NCBI GenBank assembly: GCA_009869945.1
Contig: WIXG01000337.1
Span: forward strand, 1-64,000
Direction of reading: 5' to 3'
DNA from: Mesaphorura yosii
Taxonomy: Eukaryota; Arthropoda; Collembola; Poduromorpha; Tullbergiidae
DNA: 64,000 nt
Shown here: positions 10,550 to 20,885 of the stretch, in pieces
Position numbering within the stretch: position 1 is the stretch's first letter
How the letters are laid out: each line of letters opens with the position of its first letter
Notes under the pieces: generated by a model
Databases searched by the model: none
What the model was told of the DNA's origin: nothing
The model's input: the letters and a program-made list of their open reading frames with translations, nothing else
Program-made: the position numbers and the translations under genes

Positions 10550-13500
10550 ATGACGATGACAATGACTGGAAAATCTGGGAGTGAGAACTTCGCCCTAGAA
10601 TTCCGTGATATTCAGGTAAGAGCAATAAGTAATAAGCCAATCGGGCAATTGATGCAGTTCGTTAACCTGTGAATAATTACCTCTGAAATTTAGGCCACAA
10701 CAATGTCATTGGATTCTGGAGGAAGGTTTGGGCTGCTTGCAGGGTAAGTCTTTATGATGTTAATGCCGCTGTTAAATGCAATAAGGCAAAATATCATTCT
10801 CCGTATTTGCAGGCGGAAGTACTTAACTGTGATAAGTCTGGAAATGAAGCCAGGGTCCGTTTTGGTTCGGCTACCGTACGGAGCGAAGTATGAAATTTCG
10901 TGCACTCAATGGTCACCGATTCAAAACATGAACCTGTTTGGAGTAGCTGTAAGTAAACGCACTTTCATAAATTTGAGAGAGCCTTAATCAGCGCGACGCA
11001 CTAATTAATGTGATATTTAATGAGAGCAGTGTGGACAACGCTGTGACCTTGTTCAGCTAGCCGAGGGCGCTGAATTGAAGTACCTGGCACGCCTGAAGTG
11101 TCATTCCCGTGTGATAACAGACTTAGATTGGAACACAATAGAGCCCAACTTGTTCGTTACATCGGTAAGTAAAACCTTTCGGAATAACAGTGCCAGTACA
11201 AGAAGGAAAGCTGTAACCTAATATGTTCTTTCGAATTCGAAGAGCTTCGACAGCTACGTCCATGTTTGGGATATGAGGACTCCCAAAGATCCAGGAAATG
11301 AAAAGCCACAAGCATCGCTGTCCGCATTAGATGGTGCTTCACAAGTCAGGTGAGTCCTTCAATCAACTGCCAGCAGTATTTTGTGATTGGTCCAATTCGT
11401 ATTTTATTTGTGACGCAGATGGAGCAAGTGGAAAGCGGAAACTGTTGCTTCCTGTGACGGCGGCCATATCAAAATTTGGGACATTCGTAAGCCGACAATT
11501 CCGTGCGAATACATCGCAGCTCATGCGTCGAAGATCAATGGTAAGCCAATAATGTTCTGACACTGCTATCAGAGAACTGCTAATGTTGTCTTGAGTATAT
11601 GCGAGAGTTAACAAGCTTTTAATCGGCGTTCCTTGCAACAGGTCTTGAATGGATTGCTGAGGATGTCGGTGAGTTGTTAATAAATCTGCAGTGAAATATT
11701 TGCTTGATCGAAGATGCTTATGAATTATAATTTTATAATTAATTTGTCTACCTTATTAATTAATTAATTAATCATTTAGTAATTACGGCCGCACAAGACT
11801 GTACGGTGAAATTCAGTAGGCTGGGTCAGCAAACTTCGTCCAAGACGAAAGGACCATCACTAACTCTAACCACACCCGCATGGAGGGCACGGCCAGCTCC
11901 ATTTGGCAGAGGAATCACAGTTCAAAGCGCTCCAATCCTCAGGCGTGATTATGGCCTGCTTTCACTGTGGGATTGGAAACGGTTTGGATCTCCAGTGTAC
12001 ACTTTTCAAGCGCATGACATTGTTGAGTTTGCGTGGAAGAAATCTTTGAGTTACGACTTGCTTACTTGGTCAAGAGATCAGACACTCCGAATATGGTCTC
12101 TTCCACGGGAAATTATAGAGGTAAGTTTGGAATGGGATTATGTAAATTTCGAAGAGTCAAGAACCTGCAAACTTAACCTTTGTTCAGCTTTGTGGAGAAA
12201 CAATGTGGCCCGGTCCTGAAGGAAATGCCAATCTGTCCAGCGATGATATGGGATCAGTCACTGATACTGTAGCAGACGACTCTGAGGCATCTCTTCGGCA
12301 CAGCGGCAAGTCGCCGGTCAAGAAGAAAGATGGATCATTAGAAAGAAAGCCGCGCAAATCAATTCCAAATATCATGAAGCGTGACGACCTTCTTCAAGGT
12401 AACCCAACTTCAACCCGAATTCTCAAACTTACTAACTGGATTTAGACAAGCCACTTAATTCTCATTTTTCTGAATGATCGAACAGACGAATTTGAGACGG
12501 TGTCTGAGACAATGCCTGTTAATGTCAACTTTGTCGATACTGAAGTTGAGCGAGGGCTTCTCCGCTTCAGTTGGAAACGTGATCCGAAAGGGCGCTCTGT
12601 GTCAATTGTGATTCTGGCTTCGTTCCCAATAACTTATCCTTCGGCTGCTCCAACCTTCCTAATAACCAGTGGTGGGAACGATTTGGACAAGAATCAGCTG
12701 CTGAAGGTCCTCAAGCAAGCTGCTCAGCAGTGCACAAGAAAAAGCGAGCCTTGCCTAAATCAGTGCATCACCCAGTTCGCTACCTTCATGCATGCAATTA
12801 AGGTTTGTCAACATCGTCATGCTTCAGTAGTTCGTGATGTATTGCCACCGCCATTGCCACTTAATTACGTTTTTACTCATTTCAGCCATTGGATGGTCCA
12901 ATCAACCCGTTATTCCCGTCACATGGAGTAAGCAACGTTCCATTTCCACGAACATCCGGTGCGCGGTTCTGTTTTGTCGGTACGTGAATCGAGTCGTTCA
13001 TCGTCGACAGACTTCCAGAATTAATCTGTTTCTTCTTCACTCAGGTGCCCTAATTGTGTTCGGTCGTCCTGCATACTTGAGAAGAGTGAAATCAAACTCT
13101 GATAATGTGACACCCCGTTCTCTTTCTGCATTGGGAGATTTCTTGAGCCAGTTGGCCCATGATGAGACTGTGGTAAGTCGAAGTTATGGAAGTCCTTACA
13201 TTTGTTGATCCGATGTGTGTGAATTTACCTCAGTTGATTGATATTTTGGTTTTCAATTTGACAGCACAAGTCAAGACGTTCCAGGCGCACTGAGAAAAAG
13301 CGAGCAGGGTTTGTGACAATATTCGATGTGTCTCCACTCCTTCCATTCAGCCACGAGCTGGCCGCAAACTACAATCACGTATCACGAAATGCCAACCGAC
13401 AAGTTGTATGCAACGAAAACGCCACAATTGCCAAAATGCACCAAAAGCTCAGCGTTGTACATGCCTGGCAGGCAGCCGGGATTATTTCTCGATTTACGAC

Positions 13501-15198
13501 CCGGCCCAACAATTACTTTATCAACATGAACGACTCGGTTGACGATGATGAAGAGACCAATTGGATTACTTATCATCCGCTTGGAAGTAAACTAATACAG
13601 GGCATGTAAGTCATCTTAAAATTGGTGTCAGTGCCATCCTTCGAAACGAGGCTTCACCACTTTCTATTTCTAGGATCTCGCACTACGCAGAATTTGGTGA
13701 CGTGCAGACTGCGGCAACACTCGCTTGCCATTACAGCGTTCCTGAGCAACTCGGCATCAATTCGCAGCATCATTTGCAACAATTTAATTACAACCAACAT
13801 TACCCGCCGTTACCCAGCAATTCCAATGGAGTAACCAAGAATTCTCAGCCACAGCAGCAGCAGCAAGTCAAGCAGCCGGTAATGACATACGATATAATCA
13901 AAGCGTCAGGAGCCCACAATTATGTGTGCCAAATTAGATTTAGAGTGCATTCTGCATTCGCCCGTCTGCTCTGCCAAGCCTAAGGCCATGGCCATGGTCG
14001 ATAACAGCCGTTTCTTGGATTGGTCTTCCGTATAATAATTGATAATGCTGAATATTAAAGTTGTATGTACATCTTTTCTCTGCAGCGACTTACAATACCG
14101 AAATGGTGGACAAAGGTTAGAAATCGTAACGAGCGTGCAACTCACAACTATCACAAGCTTCTGATTTGATCGTCCGTTGTAACTCGTTTCCATTCCATAA
14201 AGTTTGTCGACTCCGTTTTCTTCTGTTTGAAACTTTTTTGCTCTTGCATGCATGATTTTGCGTTTTCCAAGCCAAGTTGCTTCTGTTCTTAACCCCAATA
14301 ACCCCGTAACTGACTTGGGACATTAATGCTACTGTTAATTTCATTCTTACTCATTCACCTCATTCCTTAGGTTTTATTTTGTGACATAAGTTGGACTTTT
14401 GTAAAAATTTTAACAACAAGTTGATTTTGCAGTATTTGCAGCGCGGGGTAACTTTAAGACGGCAGCTAATTTTATCGATTTTTTAGGGAGTTGGATCGCC
14501 ATCGCCTTATCACACAGTGCACGGTTCTGACTTCGACTCGGTTCACTCCGTCGTGGTGAACCCGCTCTCGGATGGTTTCTTCCGTCAACACCGTTCTAAT
14601 TCCTGGTCCGACTCCTTGGACGATATGAAGGCTGTTTGTGCTCTGCAAGAAAATTCGTTCGAACCTGAAGTGATGTCAAACAGTGCGTGTGCGTCTCTTC
14701 AATCAGGCAGGCCGCAATTGCGAGGAGTTATTCTCGACCCGGCAACAAATAGTAAGTCAAATTCACTAAAGACTCTTTTTTGTCTTGCATTCTTCATTTC
14801 TTTATCTGCTCTGTACCAATTCAGGTGTCTACGATTCGTGCAAGAAGTCGTACGCAGAAATTTTGTACCGCTGGGGGCTTCTTCAACAGCGCGCCGAGGT
14901 TCTGAAGTGCCTCTCCGAAAGGGTTGAAGCGAGTACGATGCGATCGTACGTCGAGTTTGTGACGGAGTGCAAGAAATGCCAAATTAGTGTCAAAGGATCT
15001 CAGTGCTCAACGTGTAAGACGATGATTTCAATCTGTTCCATTTGCCAAATGCCGGCCAGAGGACTGAGCACGTACTGCATCGTCTGTGGTCATGGAGGGC
15101 ATGCCCCGCACATTTTCGAGTGGTTCAAGAAGCGGGCACACTGCCCGACGGGATGCGGATGCTCGTGCATTTTGGAGAACGCGAAAGCATTCAAATGA
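10550..15198 (+). CDS. Wdr59: WDR59, GATOR2 complex subunit
   Basis: Sixteen exons: 10550-10615, 10694-10743, 10813-10948, 11030-11164, 11243-11349, 11419-11540, 11642-11668, 11780-12120, 12188-12398, 12486-12802, 12886-12979, 13045-13172, 13265-13605, 13674-13878, 14487-14751 and 14825-15198. Every junction is GT-AG and in phase; the product is 972 residues (human about 974). Residues 1 to about 350 form a WD40 propeller (SFDSYVHVWDMR, GGHIKIWDIRKP, DQTLRIWSLP). About 399-504 is an RWD domain. The C terminus (about 895-963) is a Cys/His-rich RING-type zinc domain with CKKC, CSTC, CSIC, CIVCGHGGH and CPTGCGCSC. GATOR2 (MIOS, WDR24, WDR59, SEH1L, SEC13) acts at the lysosome and opposes GATOR1, so that amino acids activate TORC1; the zinc domains hold its subunits together. 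Exon 7 is only 27 nt. A short poly-Gln run and the largest intron (608 nt) precede the C-terminal part. The start has three in-frame Met codons close together (MTMTMT); the first is chosen. Confidence 0.96.
11756..11773. repeat. (TTAA)n microsatellite in a WDR59 intron
   Basis: A run of about four and a half TTAA units lies just before the acceptor of WDR59 exon 8 (11780). It replaces the usual pyrimidine tract with an AT repeat. Confidence 0.8.
13879..14486 (+). other. Largest WDR59 intron, open at its 5' end
   Basis: The donor reads CCG|GTAATG, weaker than the gene's usual GTAAGT. The reading frame stays open for 34 codons into the intron, to the stop at 13981-13983. Retention, or a poly(A) site inside, would give a protein of about 794 residues without the zinc domain. 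The rest of the intron shows no coding potential; it ends with a T-rich tract and TTTTTTAG at 14486. Confidence 0.6.
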
Positions 15199-15246
15199 CA
15201 ATTAGCCTTCGGCCGTACTTCGCAATCGCAATTATATTTTTAGAGC

Positions 15247-15261
15247 TTTAATGCTTTTAAT
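15247..15261 (-). terminator. Candidate Mesh1 poly(A) signals (two ATTAAA)
   Basis: TTTAAT on the plus strand at 15247-15252 and 15256-15261 reads ATTAAA on the minus strand, about 100 nt past the Mesh1 stop codon. Both lie in what should be the WDR59 3' UTR, so the two transcripts probably overlap tail to tail. Confidence 0.35.
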
Positions 15262-15349
15262 TTGGTGGTAGGAAATCTCACTAAAGCTAAGACTTATCAT
15301 ATCACATGCCAGTTAGCAGTTTATATTTGTATTCGTATGCTCGGAATGA

Positions 15350-15355
15350 ATTAAA
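15350..15355 (+). terminator. Probable WDR59 poly(A) signal (ATTAAA)
   Basis: This ATTAAA variant lies about 150 nt after the WDR59 stop codon and just before the end of the convergent Mesh1 coding sequence. If used, cleavage 10-30 nt later would fall inside the Mesh1 coding region on the opposite strand. No AATAAA is seen between the two stop codons. Confidence 0.45.
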
Positions 15356-15360
15356 ACACT

Positions 15361-16103
15361 TTAAATTTCTCCTGATTTTAACGAGTCCATTTTCTCTTTC
15401 TGACTAAGGAAGATTTTCTCCAGGCCTTCGGCCAGCTGAGAGTTCGCCGAATAGCACGGCTCGACGACCTTCTTAGACCAAAGCAGATATTCGATTCTGC
15501 GCTTTTCATCCCAACCAACGGGAATCGACCTGATCAAATCTCGGAGGTTGTACACTTTGTCTGCCATCTTGACAATTTTGGCTTCGTAAGAGAGGTTGGG
15601 CGCATGAACAATTTGCAAGCGCTTTCGTTCTGCTGAAGGCAATGATTTGTCGTCGGTAACTTCTTTGACGATCGAAGTAACCTACAAAGGAGTCAAGAAC
15701 ATCGAAATCGACCGCCATCGCGATGACCCAAGAATGATTACTGTTTTTTGTCTTACCTTTGCACCGAAATGAGCCTCCAATTCGTCGAAAGTGGTGTGCG
15801 TATCTTCAACCGTGTCATGGAGGATGGCCGCGAGCAAAATGTCGATGTCTTCAACGCCTCCTTCCTTAGCTATAATATCAGCTACACCTTATATGCGAAA
15901 TGCAATCTAGAATTTAGTTCTAGTGACGGAAATTCACAGTACAAATTTCAAATGCTGGATGCGGGATATTTACCAAGAGGATGGTTAATGTACGGCGTTT
16001 GTTCAGCATCCTTCCTCCGCTGATTCCGGTGTTTCTCGGCTGCGAAATTGACGCAGTCCAAAAGGCGAGCCACGGTGGACCAGTCCGAATTATGTGTATC
16101 CAT
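15361..16103 (-). CDS. Mesh1: Mesh1/HDDC3, metazoan SpoT homologue (HD hydrolase)
   Basis: Three exons on the minus strand, in transcript order 16103-15974, 15887-15757 and 15681-15361, in phase, giving 193 residues (human HDDC3 179). The family is a Mn-dependent HD-domain hydrolase that removes the pyrophosphate of ppGpp in vitro, and in animals acts as a cytosolic NADPH phosphatase. Metal and catalytic positions are all present: His41 (INHPLG), His67-Asp68 (ILHD), Glu71-Asp72 (TVEDT) and Asp128 ([11 protein letters not shown]). This matches the human set with a constant offset of six residues. There is no synthetase, TGS or ACT domain, as expected for the small animal form. The start at 16103 is the first Met in frame; a stop lies upstream in the same frame. 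It converges with WDR59, leaving 162 bp between the stop codons. Confidence 0.94.
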
Positions 16104-19100
16104 TTCACGATCACCACCAAATTTTGACGGAGAGAAGTTTCAGTCAGGCCAGGCACGACGGGCAGGCGAAGAGAATGTGAATCCTCTCAGCTCGATCGCT
16201 CAGCTGATCAGCTTCCAAGTGCCGCTTGCTAGTGACGTAGACTGACGAATAGTGAAGTGGTCTCAAAATGCCCATTACGACTTACACTGGCCGGCCGCGG
16301 CCGTGCTGAAACTTTCCTGTAAACTGATTACGCGTGAATCAGTGCTATGACCACAAATCATCTGCTTCTTGCTATCTATGTACAATAGCGCCTGGGCCCC
16401 GTAATAAAATCACGTAATCACGTAATAAATGACACAAGGATTTTTGCTGCCCGCGTGCTCAGAGTCGAGTCGTCATAATCCCATAACTAAAATGAACAGC
16501 GAATGAATCTTATTTAGACAAGATACAAGAACAATGGGATGACATGAAGCGTAGCACATCGCAGATGAAAACAATGACACGCGTGTTTCTTGTATCTGGA
16601 GTCTTGTCCTGGGATGATATATTTGAGCCCGGTCGCCCGCATTCGCATCTTTCTTTTATGTTTTTAATTTCTCATGGCCACTGCGCGCATTTCCTTTGAG
16701 CTTATTGTTTTTACAAGCTGGATTCGCTATTCGCGCGTCTCGCATCGCGATCCAGTGCGCAAATACAGAAAGGTTCGCGGAATTCACAGTTCGCCGAATC
16801 ATAAATAATAATAACAGAGACTCAGTGTCAATTCGCGACTGCCACTGCGACTGGTCCAAAGTCCAAAAGCCAGATTCTGCTTCTTTGCTTTCCTACTGAG
16901 AAGAATTTCCGAGATGAAAGTTCTCTTTCCTCTCCCCAAAGTCCTTATCCTCAGAATTAATGACACTGGCTCTGACCTTTAATTCTTAACTCAATTTTTC
17001 CCTTATCTCCCATGCGGATGACCGGCCGACCGACACACGCGATGCGCGACACGCAAAAAGCAGCACCAGAAAATGGGGCAATGAAGCCTGCCCATCCAAA
17101 TTCTCGCGAATCGCGAAATCTGCTGCTCTTTTATCGTTGGTGCTAGTAAGCAGTAAATCATTGACAACTGCAGCGAGCCACTTCTATTAACAAAATCTAT
17201 ATTTTGGATACCAGGAACCGGTGAATGGTGGAAATTCGCGATTCGCGTTCAGATCCCCGATTTTCGCAGAATTTCATTCAATTTCTGTCACCAATCCACA
17301 ATCCGCTTTCACCTTCTATTCAGTCGCGTCGTCACGAATTCGCTCGGTGTACACGTGCCAGCTTCAAAATTCTGAACGTATTGCGAGGAAAATTGTGCAA
17401 GTCAAATTCAAAATTCATGGTGCAGACATTCTAAACAACGGGAGTACGTGAGGATTTAAATTGGGAACGAGAAAGGAGAAAATATTAGTACCAAGTGGAA
17501 AACAAGATTATGAGATGATGGAAAAACTTATTTTCGTATTTCATATGCTGTTGATATGAATGATATCGTAATTGATGAAGTTTATAAACCAAAACCAAAC
17601 CCGAGAATCTGCCTGAAAAGAGGAACGTCGACGCGACGGTATGAAATCAAAATCATTTCATATCGTGTTCGCGCTCTTGCAAATGAAAGTTTATGTCTTT
17701 GTAAGCTAAGCTGGCTTGTTTCCACCTTGCCAAAGTGGAAGCCGCTTATGGGCACCCAACCGCCTATCCTTTGCCCGAGCCTGGGCATATTTCAAAGTTA
17801 GACAAAAACAAGATTTGCAAGTCGCAGTACCCCAAAATTTCATACAAATTCGTATTTAAGATATTCTCATCCATAACTTTAGTTGAATAGACTTCTTCTT
17901 CTGCACGTGTCGCGTGTCGGCTCGGCTCGGCTGAAATCTAAATTTAAATTCAAATGTCAGCATAATAAAGACTGTGGAATATTTATTCTAGGCGCTACCC
18001 TGAAGCTGAAGTCGAGATTTACCTCAACGAAGTTATGAAGTCTTCACATATCGCATTTGAGCGCTGAGTCTTCTGAGAAAGTCAACATAGTCTTCTGTTC
18101 CGTGTTTGGTGTTTTGATACAACAATGATTAAAGCATAGAATAAAAGTGGGTGAACTGGAGATTGTGATTGGAGTAATTGATGCAATACAGAAAGGACAA
18201 CAGAAACAGCATACGGATTATTGGATTACATCTTCGGGTCGGTCGGCCACTAACTACCAGCTTGGTTCACTAGTTCACTAGTCGAGTTGAGAAAACAGAA
18301 AACATTAGCACGACTACCCCAAAGAAAGAGCAGAGAAAGCAAAATAAAGAAAATGAAACAGTAAAGACTAAAAGACTCACAAGACGTGACGTACACGAAA
18401 CACGAGTTTCAGTTCATCAAGTCCCATGTTGGCTTTGGCTTTGATTTTATTTTCTTTTGTCCATTGCTGGATGACTGTAACTGGCGATTGTTTACCTTTC
18501 TGCTATCCAAACGCCGAATGCACGCTTTTCCCACCACCGCGGTTACACGCGTCCGCACACCACGCCACACCAAATTACCCAATTTGTATTTTTCTTTGTG
18601 GGCGAGCGCTGCAGAGTTGCGGTGTGGCTGTCGCTGATTAGAAATAATTGCAAAACGTGCCTGGCAGAATAAAGTTGTTTTATTTATTAATTGTAAATTA
18701 TTGCGTGTGGATCGCGGCCACCGCTGCGAAATTGAATTAAAACGGAGTCTGACTCCGACTCTGAGTGAAACCAATTCTATTAATTGGCGACTTCCTTCCC
18801 GAACGCCTGACTTTCGTGAATCAAGCAAGCAGGGCAAGGAAAATCTCGACCACAGCCTGTGAAATCCTTGAAACCCCTCAACTTTCACCTTTCAGAGGAC
18901 TTCCGCATACAACATGCAAACGAGCTCCTCGACGCGTGCCGTGTGGCGAGAACGGAGTTAAAAAGTTCAAGATTATATTTATGAGAGCAAAGTGCGCATT
19001 ATTAGCGAAGCAAATGCGATTAGCGATTAGAACTTTGATGCAGCAGGAGCCAGAATCAGAACAGTGAAAGCAGAGAATAGTGAATGAAATCAGGGCAACA

Positions 19101-20871
19101 ACGGCGACGCCAAGCCTATAATCAGGCACGCGTTGCGTGCGCTGGCTGGCTAGCTGTATTGCCGTACTTGTATTATTCAGGGCTCATTTATTTCGCAGAC
19201 ATGCCATTTCTTAATCGGTTTACCTTCGCGTTCGTTTCGATCGCTTTCGCTTTTGCCATCGCTCTCTTATCCACGCAACTCTAGAAACCCGTGCTGCTGG
19301 AGCAATTATTGGGTCTAAGAGGGCAATAATCTTTCTCCCGTTCCCATTCGCTTACGCGTACGCGTATGTACGTCTTTTCCCTTGCGCCTTACCTTGCCCT
19401 GGCTTATTAATATGTTACTTTTTTTTAATAAGAATGAATTGCACGTGCCCGTGCGTTACTTTTTTAACTCAATTCCTTATTCGCAATCGCAAGTCGTGGT
19501 CCACTTTAGCTGCTGGGAATAAACACTTCGTATTTCGCATTTCGCTCGTGAATTTAATTTGATATAGTGTGCCATGCCATTTTTCTTCGCCACGCCGTGC
19601 AAAGACGTAAGCACGTAAGGGAAAAGATTTGCTCATTTTTACCACACCGAAACCACACTGGAACCGCACCGCAACAGCGTCTGAGACGAGACTTCATTCG
19701 ACTTTCTCCATTTGTCCGACAGACTCAATCCAAGGTTCAACACTCAGCTTACGTTTCTTTCAGTTGTACAGTTGCACATGATTGTGACCCACTTCTACTG
19801 ACATTTTGGGGTAAAATACATATTTCCTCATGACACAACTCGTACTGATTTCTATTTATATGACAGGCCAAGTCAAGTCAAATCGAGTCAAGTCGACTGC
19901 TCTGCTGCTGCTGAACTAAAAATTATTAATCAAGTTTATAATGAAATTGACCTGAATTCCGCATTAGCGTTAGTGCACGCGTAATCCTTATCTGACTTTG
20001 ATCCACGTGCTTGCTTATCAAAGCCAAAATCTTTACCTTAGCACTGGCCCATTGCATTGACCGTACGAGGACATTACGGAAGATTAGCACCAAAAAGTTC
20101 AATCTTTCGGATTTCTTACGATTCGTCAATGAATCAATTCCTTTCATAAGTCATAATTCAGAAGAATTGAGGACGGAACGGCAGGCCCACGCCTGCAGCA
20201 CTTTTCTGTCGTCGCCCGTCATAAATAATACTTTAGCCAAAGGAGCTCTACTCATTGACTTGGCTCGTATTTCAGGAAGACAACCCAAATCGATCTAAAA
20301 TTTCTACACAAATCATGATTATGTCAACAAAATATTTACGTACGCTTACCGCGCGTCGACCCACACGCGAAATACTTTGATGAAGTTGAAAAATTACTGC
20401 GCCCTGGAATCTTTGCGTCTTTTTTTGCTCTTCTGCAGTGAGCTCCACGAAAATTACGAGCACGAGCATAGCTTTCAAAATAGCTTGAATACTTGAATTG
20501 GTCTTTTCATGGCACGGCCTGGCTACCGTTGAAAAGTTTGACCCTACCGCTTGTGAATGAACGGCTCGGGTGAAGAATACATAAAATACCCGGTCGGTCA
20601 TGGCTATAATTCATAATTCTTTTCATTACACATGCACACATACGCATACTCGGTCGCTTTTGTTTTGATTTCATTCAGATAAGAAATTAATGCAATGCTG
20701 TGTTCATCGCTCGCAGAAGCGCTGGCTGAGACTTTCCTCTTCGTTGAGTAATGGAAGGGCGCACTGAGAGGGGACCACCTAAGGCGAATGCGAGTCAAGG
20801 GAATAAGCCAAAGCCAAACCGGGAGCCGTGCTGTATGAAAAATTTACATATGACTCTCATTCGTTTCATTT

Positions 20872-20885
20872 CACGCGTACGCGTG
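20872..20885. repeat. 14-bp perfect palindrome CACGCGTACGCGTG
   Basis: The 14 bases are self-complementary and built of two ACGCGT cores sharing a central TA. Shorter relatives (ACGCGTACGCGT at 19354-19365, GTACGCGTAC near 1375 and 47716) occur elsewhere in noncoding sequence. Confidence 0.6.

Noticed and set aside
18409-18888. 159-codon minus-strand frame
   Set aside because: No recognisable motif and overlapping open plus frames; within range for chance in this sequence.
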